Made by a program: the position numbers and the translations under genes
Assembly (NCBI RefSeq): GCF_022759505.1
Contig: NZ_CP094289.1
Span: 930,001-994,000, forward strand
From: Georgenia sp. TF02-10
GTDB lineage: Bacteria; Actinomycetota; Actinomycetes; Actinomycetales; Actinomycetaceae
Direction of reading: 5' to 3'
DNA length: 64,000 bases
In this document: positions 35,628 through 45,373 of the stretch, in pieces
Layout of the letters: each line of letters opens with the position of its first letter
How positions within the stretch are numbered: position 1 is the stretch's first letter
The notes under the pieces: model-generated
Seen by the model: the letters and a program-made list of their open reading frames with translations, nothing else
The model's database searches: none
What the model was told of the DNA's origin: nothing

Positions 35628-36102
35628 CCACGCGATCGGCCGGTCACGGGGTGGTTTGACGACGAAGATCCATCTCGTCTGCGATGGGAAGGCCCGGGCG
35701 CTGGCGTTCGTCCTCACTGGCGGGCAGGTCGCAGACACGAGCATGTTCACCTGCGTACTCGACGAGATCCACATCCCCGGCCGAGGGCCCGCGCGCACGA
35801 GACCGGACCGGGTGCTCGCGGACAAGGGCTACCCGTCGAAGAAGAACCGGGCCTGGCTGCGCGAGCGCGGCGTCAAGGCCACGATCCCCGAACGCGACGA
35901 CCAGATCGCGCACCGTCGCAAGCGGCCGGGCCGTCCGATCGACTTCGGCGATGACCAACGGGAGCGCTACAAGGGCCGCAACGTCGTCGAGCGGTGCTTC
36001 AACTTCGTGAAGCAGTGGCGCGGACTCGCTTCCCGCTACGACAAGACCGCCCGGTCATACGCGGCAGGGATCTGCCTCTCCGCCGCTCTGCAATGGATTT
36101 AG
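35545..36102 (+). CDS. IS5-type transposase, second frame
   Basis: The conserved part begins at about SGPEPPDHAIGRSRGGLTTKIH and includes the second catalytic Asp (VLADKGYPSKKNR) and the Glu (NVVERCFNFVKQWRGLASRYDK). Overlap of 83 bases with the first frame is the usual layout of elements in this group that make the transposase by programmed frameshift. Confidence 0.85.
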   Translation: MSISMARPCPGSQGDPSNYKTSGPEPPDHAIGRSRGGLTTKIHLVCDGKARALAFVLTGGQVADTSMFTCVLDEIHIPGRGPARTRPDRVLADKGYPSKKNRAWLRERGVKATIPERDDQIAHRRKRPGRPIDFGDDQRERYKGRNVVERCFNFVKQWRGLASRYDKTARSYAAGICLSAALQWI

Positions 36103-36115
36103 CAACACGTCCTAG

Positions 36116-36525
36116 CCGGTTGGAACAACTGTGCTCGGGCTGCGAGGGCACCAGTGTGCTGCTTGGCCCACCAATTACCGTCGCGCCCTTGGGATCGGGG
36201 CTGAGGTTGAGTTCACCCACGCCCGTAGCCGCAGCTGGAGGCATACCTCGCCGATCATCCATCCGGCAGCCGCAACAGCCAGCAAGGGCTTCATCGGGGG
36301 ACCTTCACGCTGCCGTTCGCCCAGCCGCTGGACACGGCCATCTACAACGCCCTCTTACTCCCGCGCCGGGCTTGAACCGGTCCCTTCCTAGTCCCGTCCC
36401 GACGTCTAGGCCTCCCAGCAGTGGAAAGGATCACATCCAATGAACTTCGATCCACTAGCTGGACCGGTGCCGCATCTGGACCGGGATGCCGCATGAGGGT
36501 CGGTGCGGAGGCCGGGTGAGCCACG
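36116..36525. other. Gene-free stretch between the IS and phosphoketolase
   Basis: About 410 bases. No supported coding sequence, RNA gene or strong hairpin seen; it should contain the 3' end of the phosphoketolase transcript. Confidence 0.4.
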
Positions 36526-39036
36526 CTACGCGTTGTCCCCGCCCGTGTCGGAGCCGGGGGCGCCCGACCCCTGGGTGTTGTCGCCGTCCTGCACGACCCA
36601 CTGCGTCACCTCGGGGAGGTCTTGGCCGTGCTTGCGGGTGTACTGGCGGGCCCGTACACGGGTGTCGAGCATCTCTTGACGCAGCGACGACTCCCGCTCT
36701 GCCAGACCCGGCACCCGGTCGATGACGTCGATGACCAGTCGGTAGCGGTCCAGGTCGTTGAGCATGAGCATGTCGAACGGTGTGGTGGTGGTGCCCTTCT
36801 CCTTGAAGCCGCGCACGTGGATGTTGTGGTGGTTGGTGCGCCGGTAGGTTAGCTGGTGTACCAGTGACGGGTAGCCGTGGAACGCGAAGATTACTGGCCG
36901 GTCGGCGGTGAACAGGGCATCGAAGTCGCGGTGGCTCAGGCCGTGCGGGTGCTCCCGCTCGTCCTGCAGCCGCATGAGGTCCACGACGTTGACCACCCGC
37001 ACCCTCAGCTCCGGCAGCCGCTCGCGCAGCAGCCTGGCCGCGGCGATCGCTTCCATCGTGGGGACGTCACCGGCGCACCCGAGCACGACATCAGGTTTGC
37101 TGCCCGGCTCCTCAGAGCCGGCCCAGTTCCAGATACCGATGCCGCGGGTACAGTGCAGCACGGCCTCCTCCATCGTCAGCCATTGCGGCCCGGGCTGCTT
37201 GCCGGCGACTACGACGTTGACATAGTTGCGCGTGCGCAGCACGTGGTCGAACGTCGACAGCAGCGTGTTGGCGTCCGGGGGCAGGTAGATGCGGGTGACG
37301 TCGGCGGTCTTGTTCATCACCACGTCAAGGAAGCCCGGGTCCTGATGGGAGAACCCGTTGTGGTCCTGGCGCCACACGTGGGAAGACAGCAGATAGTTCA
37401 GCGAGGGCACTGGTACCCGCCAGGGAATGTCCCGGCTGGAGTCGAGCCACTTTGCGTGCTGGTTGAACATCGAGTCGATGATGTGGATGAACGCCTCGTA
37501 GCTGTTGAGCAGCCCGTGACGGCCCGTGAGCAGGTAGCCCTCCAGCCAGCCCTGCACCTGGTGCTCCGATAGAAACTCCATCACCCGACCTGTGCGGGAC
37601 AGGTCGACGTCGGTGTCAAGCAGTTCTGCTTGCCAGGCCTTGCGACCCGCTTCTACCGCGGCGCCGAGCCGGTTGGAGTGGGTCTCGTCGGGTCCGAAGA
37701 CCCGGAAGGTCTGCCGGTTCCGGTCCACGACGTCGGCCACCCAGCCACCGAGTACGCGTGTTGCCTCCGCGGTGGCGCCACCCGGTCCTGGGACGTCGAC
37801 GCCGTAGTCACGGAAGTCCGGCAGGTCCAGGTCGCGGGTGAGTAAACCACCGTTGGCGTGCGGGTTGGCGCTCATTCGCCGCGTGCCGACCGGGTTGTTC
37901 TGCGCGACGAGGTCCATGATCCGCCCCTCGGGACCGAAGAGCTCCTTCGGGCGGTAGCTGCGCATCCAGCTCTCCAGCAGGCGGGTGTACTCCTCGTTGC
38001 CGCGGACGGCAGACATTGGGACCTGGTGGCTGCGCCAGCTGCCTTCGACCGGCAGTCCGTCGACCTCCTGCGGCCCTGTCCAGCCCTTCGGGGTGCGGAA
38101 GACGATCATCGGCCACCGCGGCCGCTCGGTGAGGCGGCCGTCGGCGGCGCGAGTACGGATGTCCACAACCTCGTCAAGCACTTGGGCGAGCAGACCGGCG
38201 AACCGCCGGTGCGTCTTGATGATGTCCTCGCCGTCGAAGCCGCCCTCGAAGAAGTATGGCTGGTGGCCGTACCCGAGTAGCAGCGACTCCAGTTCCTGGC
38301 GCGGGATTCGGTCGAAGATGGTGGGGTTTGCGATCTTGTAGCCGTTGAGGTGCAGGATCGGTAGGACCGTTCCGTCTGCCTGCGGGTCGAGGAACTTGTT
38401 ACTGTGCCACGCCGTCGCCAGCGGCGCGGTCTCGGCCTCGCCGTCGCCGATTACGGCTACTGCGATCAGGTCGGGGTTGTCGAATGCAGCGCCGTACGCG
38501 TGAGACAGCACGTAGCCGAGTTCGCCGCCCTCGTGAATCGATCCGGGTGTCTCGGGCGCGACATGGCTGGGTATGCCTCCCGGGAAGGAGAACTGCCGGC
38601 ACAGCGCGTCGACACCGCGGGCGTCGGTGCCGACGTGGGAGTAGACCTCCGAGTAGGTGCCCTCCAGCCAGGAGGCGGCTACGAGTGACGGGCCGCCGTG
38701 GCCGGGTCCACTCAGGTAGATAATGTCCAGGTCGCGCTGGATGATCTGGTGGTTGAGGTGGGCATACAGGAAGTTCTGCCCCGGGGAGGTTCCCCAGTGC
38801 CCGAGCAGCCGGGGCTTGATGTCCTCTTCCGCCAGTGGACGCTTCAGCAACGCGTTGCTCATTAGGTAGATCTGTCCGACCGCGAGGTAGTTCGCTGCCC
38901 GCCACCACGCATCGATTGCCGCGCCGTCGTCGGCCGTAAGCAGGTAGTCGGTGGCCTTGTCCTCGGCAGCGCTCCGGGCCACCCGCGCGTCATGAGTCAT
39001 ACCTCCACCATGCCAGTCCCCGCCCGACGGAGTCAT
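36526..39036 (-). CDS. xfp: Xylulose-5-phosphate/fructose-6-phosphate phosphoketolase
   Basis: 836 residues (or 824 from the ATG at 39000). Hallmarks along the chain: YLAVGQIYL and [18 protein letters not shown] near the start, [18 protein letters not shown], the thiamine-diphosphate motif [28 protein letters not shown] and the late [20 protein letters not shown]. It splits fructose 6-phosphate or xylulose 5-phosphate to acetyl phosphate plus a shorter sugar phosphate, by-passing aldolase and GAPDH. GAAGG lies three bases before the first ATG and GGAGG one base before the second, so the start is uncertain. The only nearby same-direction genes belong to the copper island. Confidence 0.93.
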   Translation of the reverse strand: MTPSGGDWHGGGMTHDARVARSAAEDKATDYLLTADDGAAIDAWWRAANYLAVGQIYLMSNALLKRPLAEEDIKPRLLGHWGTSPGQNFLYAHLNHQIIQRDLDIIYLSGPGHGGPSLVAASWLEGTYSEVYSHVGTDARGVDALCRQFSFPGGIPSHVAPETPGSIHEGGELGYVLSHAYGAAFDNPDLIAVAVIGDGEAETAPLATAWHSNKFLDPQADGTVLPILHLNGYKIANPTIFDRIPRQELESLLLGYGHQPYFFEGGFDGEDIIKTHRRFAGLLAQVLDEVVDIRTRAADGRLTERPRWPMIVFRTPKGWTGPQEVDGLPVEGSWRSHQVPMSAVRGNEEYTRLLESWMRSYRPKELFGPEGRIMDLVAQNNPVGTRRMSANPHANGGLLTRDLDLPDFRDYGVDVPGPGGATAEATRVLGGWVADVVDRNRQTFRVFGPDETHSNRLGAAVEAGRKAWQAELLDTDVDLSRTGRVMEFLSEHQVQGWLEGYLLTGRHGLLNSYEAFIHIIDSMFNQHAKWLDSSRDIPWRVPVPSLNYLLSSHVWRQDHNGFSHQDPGFLDVVMNKTADVTRIYLPPDANTLLSTFDHVLRTRNYVNVVVAGKQPGPQWLTMEEAVLHCTRGIGIWNWAGSEEPGSKPDVVLGCAGDVPTMEAIAAARLLRERLPELRVRVVNVVDLMRLQDEREHPHGLSHRDFDALFTADRPVIFAFHGYPSLVHQLTYRRTNHHNIHVRGFKEKGTTTTPFDMLMLNDLDRYRLVIDVIDRVPGLAERESSLRQEMLDTRVRARQYTRKHGQDLPEVTQWVVQDGDNTQGSGAPGSDTGGDNA

Positions 39037-39061
39037 CGACCTTCGCCCAGACGTCGCTAAA

Positions 39062-39074
39062 GGAACATCGTTCC
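39062..39074. promoter_or_regulatory. Inverted repeat before xfp
   Basis: GGAAC and GTTCC flank ATC, 26 bases upstream of the first xfp start. The position suits an operator. No regulator can be assigned. Confidence 0.4.
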
Positions 39075-39675
39075 GTCATATGCGGTCCTCAGCTCAAGCC
39101 GTGGCGTCGTCGGTCACCGCCTGGCAGCCGGACCACCAGGGAGCCGATGGACACGTCACCTGAGGAGCGACCGTGCAGCATCTATCCCAGTTGTGCAACA
39201 GGGCGCGAGCGCCGTGACCACACCCCAAGTAGCCGTAGCGACGGCGCGAAGAGTGGTCAGCACGAGTACTCCTAAAGGGAAGCGCTCGTGCCGTGGGACG
39301 ATGCACTCCCCGAGAGACCCAAAAATGGGCGCGCACATGCGCCGTCGAGATGTGAATCAATCAGCTGGTCTCCCTGGAGGTGATGGACCCGGGGAACGCG
39401 CGCGACTGTCGAAGCCGGAGCGCGCTTTACTGGTACGCGATTGGTACGACACTGGGCCAAGCTCGTGAGCGCGACGGCCGGCTTCTCAGCCACCGGATCT
39501 CGCCCTGCTCCCATCCATGAGCAACGGAGTCGCCCCTTGGCCGCACGCGAGGAAGCTTCGCTTCGATCCTGTCTCCGAGTCTCCACGCGTCTTGCAGGTC
39601 GAGGTTTGTCAACCAAAGTTGACGGAGCGTTCGCGCGGTCAACGCCCGCTCACCTGACCGTCGAAAGGCGGTGGC
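39075..39675. other. Gene-free region upstream of the relaxase; possible oriT
   Basis: About 600 bases without a supported gene. A direct repeat (TGGTACG at 39431-39437 and 39442-39448, 11 bases apart) and the position just before a MobF relaxase gene make it the natural place to seek an origin of transfer. No convincing nick-site hairpin was found by eye. Confidence 0.35.
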
Positions 39676-42600
39676 GTGGTGACGGTCTCGATGCGCGTGA
39701 TGTCGGCCGGGGACGGCTACATGTACCTGCTGCGCACCGTCGCGGCCGCAGACGGCGACCGCGCTCTTTCAACACCGCTGACCAGGTACTACGTGGAGGC
39801 GGGGACACCGCCGGGCCAGTGGCTCGGCTCTGGCGTCGCCGCGCTCGGCAAGGGGCAGCTCGCGGTCGGGGATCGGGTGTCGGAGGCCCAGCTCCAGCTC
39901 TTGGTCGGGATGGGGCGTGACCCGATCACCGGCGACCCGCTCGGGCATGCGTTCCCGGCCTACAAGTCGGTGCCGGAGCGGATCGAGGCTCGGATCGCCG
40001 ACCTCGACCCGAGCCTGAGTCCGGGTGCCAAGGGCGAGGCGGTCGCGCGGATCGAGGTCGAGGAGACCGAACGTGGGAAGCGGCGGGCGGTGGCGGGGTT
40101 CGACTTCACCTTCTCGGTTCCGAAGTCGGCCTCGGCGTTGTGGGCGGTCGCGGATGCCGGGACGCAGGCGTTGATTGGTGAGGCGCATCATGCGGCGGTT
40201 GCGGAGGTGGTTGCGTTCATGGAGCGGGAGGTTGCAGCCACCCGGTCGGGTGCAACTGCCGGTGACGGTGCGGTTGCGCAGGTCGATGTGACCGGGTTGG
40301 TGGCGACGGCGTTCGATCACTTCGATTCCCGCGCCGGCGACCCCCATCTGCACACGCACGTCGTCATCTCCAACAAGGTGCAGACCGCGTTCGACGGCAA
40401 GTGGCGGAGCTTGGATGGCCGTCCGATGCACGCCGCCGTGGTGGCGCTCTCGGAGCTGCACGAGGCGGTGTTCGCTGATCACATGACCCGCACTTTCGGC
40501 GTTGAGTGGGAGGCCCGCGATATGGGCCGGGACCGGAACCCGGCTTGGGCGATTAGCAGCGTGCCGGAGGAGTTGGTCCGGGAGTTCTCCACCCGTGCCA
40601 GGTACATCGACGCCGAGAAGGACCGGCTGATCGCCGAGTACGTCGCCCGGCATGGCCGCCAACCCTCCACGGCCACGATCATCAAGCTCCGCGCCCAAGC
40701 CACCCTCGCCACACGCCCGGAGAAGGAGGTGCGGTCGATGGCTGACCTGACTGCCGAGTGGCGCACCCGCGCCACCGGGGTACTCGGCCACGACGCCACC
40801 ACCTGGGCACGTGGGGTGATGGACAACGACAAGCCGCTGCTGCTGCGAGCCGATGACGTGCCCTTGGACGCGATTGGCGAACTCGGCCAGACCGTGGTCG
40901 AGATGGTGGGCGAGAAGCGCTCCACTTGGCGCAGGTGGAACCTGATGGCCGAGGCGTCCCGGCAGACGATGGGCTGGCGCTTCGCCACCATGCACGACCG
41001 CGAAGCGGTCGTGGGGATGATCGCCGACGCCGCCGAGCAAGCCTCGCTGCGGTTGACGCCGCCCGACCTCGCCACCAGCCCGGTCGCGTTCCGGCGGGCG
41101 GACGGCACCAGCGTGTTCCTGCCCAAGCACTCCACCGTGTTCTCCTCCGAGCTGCTGCTCGCGGCCGAGGACCGGCTACTCGACCGCTCTCGCACCCTGA
41201 CCGCTCCCACCGTGCCGCTGGCGACGGTCGAGAACGTCACCACTAAGCCTGATCGTGAAGGGCGGATGCTCGGTGAGGATCAGGCCGACGCACTCATGAA
41301 GATCGCGGTCTCTGGCCGGATGCTCGATGTGCTGGTGGGCCCGGCGGGCGCCGGGAAGACCACTGCCATGAACGCGCTGCGCAGGGCGTGGGAGAAGGAA
41401 CACGGCGCCGGGTCCGTGGTCGGGCTGGCACCGTCCGCCGTGGCGGCGCAGGTCCTCGCTGACGACCTGGGGATTGCGACGGAGAACACAGCGAAGTGGT
41501 GGCAGAACCACCTCGTCCACGGAACTGACTTCCAGGCGGGTCAGCTCGTCATTATCGATGAAGCCTCCCTCGCTGGAACCCTCTCGTTGGATCGCATCAC
41601 CCAGCTCGCCGAACGAGCCGGCGCGAAGGTGTTGCTGGTCGGCGACTACGCCCAGCTCCAGTCGGTGGATGCTGGCGGCGCGTTCGGGCTCCTCGTCGGT
41701 GACCGGGATGATGTACCCGAGCTGGTCGACGTGCACCGGTTCATCCACGAGTGGGAGAAGTCCGCGTCCCTCGCCCTGCGGCACGGCCGTACGCAGGTGA
41801 TCGACACCTACCTCGACCATGACCGCATCCGCGACGGCGACGGCGACGCGATGACCGATGCCGCCTACACCGCGTGGCGCGCGGACCGGAACCAAGGTTT
41901 GGTGTCGGTGCTGGTCGCCGAGACCCGCGAGGACGTGACCGGCCTCAACACCCGCGCCCGCGCCGATCTGATTCTCGACGGCGCGTTGAAGCCTGGTCGG
42001 GAGGTCGAGCTGAACGACGGGACCACGGCGGGGGCTGGGGACACGATCATCACCCGCCGTAACGACCGCCGACTGCGCAACGGCAAGGACTGGGTGCGCA
42101 ACGGTGACACGTGGACCATCACCGGCGTCCGTGACGACGGCTCGGTCACGATCCGCAAGGCCGGCCGCAGGTTCGGCGGCTCCATCGTCCTGCCCGCCGC
42201 CTATGTGGCCGATCACGTCGATCTGGGTTATGCGGTCACGGCGCACAGGGCGCAAGGCGTCACTGTCGACACCGCGCATGTGCTGGTGGAGCCGACCACG
42301 ACGAGGGAGAACTTCTACGTCGCGATGACCCGCGGCAAGCAGGCCAACAACGCCTACGTGATCCTCGACCGGGCCGACGAGCACGCCGAGCCACATCCGG
42401 GCGACAACCCCGACGCCACTGGCCGATCCGTCCTGTTCGGGGTGCTTCAACACACCGGTGCTGAGCTGTCCGCGCACGAGACCATCACCGCAGAACAGGA
42501 GCACTGGGGCTCGATCGCCCAGCTCGCCGCCGAGTACGAGACGATTGCTGCCGCAGCCCAACGAGACCGCTGGGCCACCCTCATCCGTGCCTCTGGTCTG

Positions 42601-43230
42601 ACTGCCGAGCAAGCCGACACCGCGATCGAGTCCGAGGCGTTCGGGGCACTCACCTCCGAGCTCCGCCGAGCCGAGGCCAACCACCACAACCTCGACACCT
42701 TGTTCCCTCGGCTGGTCGCGGCGCGCGGGTTTGCCGATGCCGACGACATCGCCTCCGTCCTGCACTACCGAGTGGCTCGTGCCACTGCCCGCCCGGCTGG
42801 CTCGGGTCGCACCCGTAAGGCACCACGAATGATCGCAGGGCTGATCCCATCCGCGGACGGCCCGATGACCGACGATATGCGCCAGGCGCTTGATGAGCGG
42901 CGCGAGCTGATCGAAGCCCGTGCCGACGCGGTGCTCGACACCGCACGCCAGGCTGGCGAGCCCTGGACGGAACCGCTCGGTGAGCCACCCCGTGATCCGC
43001 GCAAGGAAGCGGCGTGGCGACGGCACGCCCACACCGTCGCGGCCTACCGCGACCGGTACGGCATCACCGATGACTCGCCCCTCGGCCCGGAACCGGAGAA
43101 CGCGGCGCAGAAGATCGACGCGGCTCGCGCAAGAAGCGCACTCGCACGGGTAAATGAAGCCGCCCGCCGATCCGCGGCCGTCACCGAGCGTCGCTCGATC
43201 GAGCGAATTTCTCCCGGGCGGAGCCTGTGA
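39676..43230 (+). CDS. MobF-family conjugative relaxase/helicase (TrwC/TraI-like)
   Basis: 1184 residues. The N-terminal relaxase domain (1-310) has tyrosines in LTRYYVEAG and the metal triad motif HLHTHVVISN. A RecD-like helicase follows with Walker A (GPAGAGKTT), Walker B (VIIDEAS), GDYAQLQSV and a C-terminal YAVTAHRAQGVTVD/VAMTRGKQ. It would nick oriT and unwind the transferred strand. No coupling protein or mating-pair genes are in the window, but the ArdC/prim-pol/DUF2637 set at 0-3.4 kb fits the same or a related element. Start is a GTG; an in-frame ATG lies 15 bases downstream. Confidence 0.93.
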   Translation: MVTVSMRVMSAGDGYMYLLRTVAAADGDRALSTPLTRYYVEAGTPPGQWLGSGVAALGKGQLAVGDRVSEAQLQLLVGMGRDPITGDPLGHAFPAYKSVPERIEARIADLDPSLSPGAKGEAVARIEVEETERGKRRAVAGFDFTFSVPKSASALWAVADAGTQALIGEAHHAAVAEVVAFMEREVAATRSGATAGDGAVAQVDVTGLVATAFDHFDSRAGDPHLHTHVVISNKVQTAFDGKWRSLDGRPMHAAVVALSELHEAVFADHMTRTFGVEWEARDMGRDRNPAWAISSVPEELVREFSTRARYIDAEKDRLIAEYVARHGRQPSTATIIKLRAQATLATRPEKEVRSMADLTAEWRTRATGVLGHDATTWARGVMDNDKPLLLRADDVPLDAIGELGQTVVEMVGEKRSTWRRWNLMAEASRQTMGWRFATMHDREAVVGMIADAAEQASLRLTPPDLATSPVAFRRADGTSVFLPKHSTVFSSELLLAAEDRLLDRSRTLTAPTVPLATVENVTTKPDREGRMLGEDQADALMKIAVSGRMLDVLVGPAGAGKTTAMNALRRAWEKEHGAGSVVGLAPSAVAAQVLADDLGIATENTAKWWQNHLVHGTDFQAGQLVIIDEASLAGTLSLDRITQLAERAGAKVLLVGDYAQLQSVDAGGAFGLLVGDRDDVPELVDVHRFIHEWEKSASLALRHGRTQVIDTYLDHDRIRDGDGDAMTDAAYTAWRADRNQGLVSVLVAETREDVTGLNTRARADLILDGALKPGREVELNDGTTAGAGDTIITRRNDRRLRNGKDWVRNGDTWTITGVRDDGSVTIRKAGRRFGGSIVLPAAYVADHVDLGYAVTAHRAQGVTVDTAHVLVEPTTTRENFYVAMTRGKQANNAYVILDRADEHAEPHPGDNPDATGRSVLFGVLQHTGAELSAHETITAEQEHWGSIAQLAAEYETIAAAAQRDRWATLIRASGLTAEQADTAIESEAFGALTSELRRAEANHHNLDTLFPRLVAARGFADADDIASVLHYRVARATARPAGSGRTRKAPRMIAGLIPSADGPMTDDMRQALDERRELIEARADAVLDTARQAGEPWTEPLGEPPRDPRKEAAWRRHAHTVAAYRDRYGITDDSPLGPEPENAAQKIDAARARSALARVNEAARRSAAVTERRSIERISPGRSL

Positions 43231-43262
43231 TCTGAGCCCGAGGGAATGTCGGTGCGGCAGCG

Positions 43263-43268
43263 TAGAAT
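43263..43268 (+). promoter_or_regulatory. Likely -10 box giving a leaderless capV message
   Basis: TAGAAT ends six bases before the capV ATG, and no ribosome-binding site precedes that ATG. Transcription would then begin at or next to the start codon, a common arrangement in actinobacteria. No good -35 box was found. Confidence 0.5.
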
Positions 43269-43274
43269 AGTTAC

Positions 43275-44381
43275 ATGGGTGTAGTTCCTGCAAGTTCGAC
43301 CGATCCCGGAGGCGAGACGCCGACCGGACAGGCCGACGCGCCCGGACGGCAGGACCCTCCATCCACGACCATCGAGTCAAGCACCCCATCCGTCGATCGT
43401 TTCCAGATTCTCGCCCTCGATGGCGGGGGAGCCAAGGCACTGTTCACCGCTCACGTGCTGGCGCGGCTGGAACAGGACCTCGACGTCAGCATCAAGGACT
43501 CGTTCGACTTGATCGCTGGCACGTCGGCGGGTGGGATCGTCGCGCTTGGGCTGGGTGCCGGTCTCGCCCCGAGCGAGATCGTGGGGCACTACGAAGAACT
43601 GGTCGAGGCGGTCTTCCCGGCCGTGCGCCGGCGACTGTGGCGGCGGCCTCGCCAACTCACTGCACCCATCTACGACGGCGATGCGCTGCGCACTGCCTTG
43701 ACGAAAGTGCTCGGCCAAAGGCTGCTGGGAGACAGCGCGAAGCGGTTGGTCATCCCGGCGTGGGACGTGCAACGAGGCTCCGTGCATATCTTCAAGACGC
43801 CCCACCACACACGGCTCGCCCGAGACTGGCGCATCCCGATGGTGGACATCGCGATGGCGACCTCGGCGGCGCCGCTCTACTTCCCTGCCGCGCGTGTCGA
43901 TGGACACCGCCTCATTGACGGCGGCGTGTGGGCGAACAACCCTTCCGTCGTCGCGATTGCCGAGGCCGTGAGCATGCTCGACGTACCGCTCGCCTCGATC
44001 AGGGTGCTCAACGTCGGCACCATCGACCAGCTCACGAACCACCCCAAGCGCCTCGACCGCGGCGGGCTGTTCAACTGGGCGAAGCCGATCGCGCCACTGA
44101 TCCTCACAGCCGGCAGCCGTGGCGGACAGGGCATCGCTGAACATCTGATCGGCAAGGCCGCTTTCACCAGGTTCGATGCTCTCGTGCCGAGCGGACTGTA
44201 CGCACTCGACTCGGCGGACCCGAGCGATGTCGCCGGCCTCGCCGCGTCCGTGAGCCGCGAGCTCAGCCCTATCTACACCGCGCGGTTCGCAGATCATCGC
44301 GCGGCGGACTACACACCGTTGATCGGAGACCGACACCGCGGCGACCCGACCAACACGTCGACCACGGAGGTCTCCCGATGA
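43275..44381 (+). CDS. capV: CBASS effector, patatin-like phospholipase CapV
   Basis: 368 residues. After a disordered first 40 residues, the patatin fold shows the oxyanion loop LDGGGAKALF (48-57), the nucleophile elbow GTSAGG (Ser84) and the catalytic Asp215 in LIDGGVWANNP. CapV is activated by cyclic dinucleotides made by the neighbouring CD-NTase and destroys the membrane of infected cells. Its stop overlaps the CD-NTase start (ATGA). First gene of a three-gene operon. Confidence 0.92.
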   Translation: MGVVPASSTDPGGETPTGQADAPGRQDPPSTTIESSTPSVDRFQILALDGGGAKALFTAHVLARLEQDLDVSIKDSFDLIAGTSAGGIVALGLGAGLAPSEIVGHYEELVEAVFPAVRRRLWRRPRQLTAPIYDGDALRTALTKVLGQRLLGDSAKRLVIPAWDVQRGSVHIFKTPHHTRLARDWRIPMVDIAMATSAAPLYFPAARVDGHRLIDGGVWANNPSVVAIAEAVSMLDVPLASIRVLNVGTIDQLTNHPKRLDRGGLFNWAKPIAPLILTAGSRGGQGIAEHLIGKAAFTRFDALVPSGLYALDSADPSDVAGLAASVSRELSPIYTARFADHRAADYTPLIGDRHRGDPTNTSTTEVSR

Positions 44382-45373
44382 AGCTCACTGACTACTTCAA
44401 CGTCTTGCTCAAGGACACCGTCAACCTTGGCCAGGTGAAGCTCGACTCGCTCGACTCTCGCGTCGAGGCGGTCTACAAGGCGTTGAAGGCCGACGAGCAG
44501 ATCGGGCACCTGATCCTCGGCAAGACGCCCCAGGGCTCGTGGGCGCACAAGACCATCATCAATCCGGTGGGCAGCAACGAGTTCGACGCGGACTTCATGC
44601 TCGACATGAGCGAGAACGCGGACTGGGCCGACGATCCCAAGAAGTACATCGAGGAGGTCTACGCGGCTCTGCACCGGCACAGCACCTACGGAAACATGCC
44701 GCACTCACGCAAGTGCCGTTGCGTCCGAGTTGTCTACGCGAACTCCATGCACCTGGACATCGTTCCGCACCTCAACCTCGCCGATGGACGCGAAGTCATC
44801 GTCAATCGCGACGACAACGACTGGGAGCAGACCGACCCCCAGGGGTTCACGGACTGGATGAGGGACAAGGACGCGCTCGCGAAGGGCAACCTCCGCAAGG
44901 TCATCCGGCTGATGAAGTACCTGCGTGACCACAAGAACTCCTTCACCGGGACCCGGTCGATCCTCCTGACGACACTGCTCGGTGAGCAGGTCACCGAGTT
45001 GCGCACGCTGCTTGACCCCGGCTACTACAGCGACGTCCCCACGACTCTCTTGCACCTCGTAAAGGACCTCGACGCCTGGCTCCAGGCGCGCCCGATCAAG
45101 CCCTCCATTCCGGACCCGTCCGGGTCCGGGGTCACCTTCGACCATCGGTGGGAGCAGTCGACCTACAGCTACTTCCGGGACCGTATTCATGTTCACGCCG
45201 CCGAGATCGAGGAGGCTTACGAGGAGGAGAACAAGGAGCGCAGCATCGAGCTGTGGCAGGGCATCTTCGGTGACGGCTTCAAGGCCCCGGCCACCTCGTC
45301 CAGCAGCGCGAAGTTCCCGGCAGCAGCTCCCGCGGCCGCTTCCACCGTGGGGCGGTCTGGCCGCGCGGGATGA
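44378..45373 (+). CDS. CBASS CD-NTase (cyclic oligonucleotide synthase)
   Basis: 331 residues. The nucleotidyltransferase core has GSWAHKT at 53-59, catalytic Asp70 and Asp72 (FDADFMLDM), and a third Asp127 (MHLDIVPHL). The C-terminal 30 residues are Ser/Ala-rich and flexible, ending in Arg-Ala-Gly. A terminal Gly/Ala is what Cap2 enzymes use to conjugate the synthase to target proteins. It would make the second messenger that activates CapV on phage infection. Start and stop overlap both neighbours. Confidence 0.93.
   Translation: MKLTDYFNVLLKDTVNLGQVKLDSLDSRVEAVYKALKADEQIGHLILGKTPQGSWAHKTIINPVGSNEFDADFMLDMSENADWADDPKKYIEEVYAALHRHSTYGNMPHSRKCRCVRVVYANSMHLDIVPHLNLADGREVIVNRDDNDWEQTDPQGFTDWMRDKDALAKGNLRKVIRLMKYLRDHKNSFTGTRSILLTTLLGEQVTELRTLLDPGYYSDVPTTLLHLVKDLDAWLQARPIKPSIPDPSGSGVTFDHRWEQSTYSYFRDRIHVHAAEIEEAYEEENKERSIELWQGIFGDGFKAPATSSSSAKFPAAAPAAASTVGRSGRAG

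Larger units (their letters stand above)
35190..36111. mobile_element. IS5-type (IS427-like) insertion sequence, 922 bp
   Basis: Terminal inverted repeats GCCGTGTTGCTAAAT and GACGTGTTGCTAAAT (one mismatch) are flanked by the four-base duplication CTAG at 35186-35189 and 36112-36115. Two overlapping transposase frames fill the element. It lies between the Csp-like gene and phosphoketolase and interrupts no recognisable gene. Confidence 0.92.
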
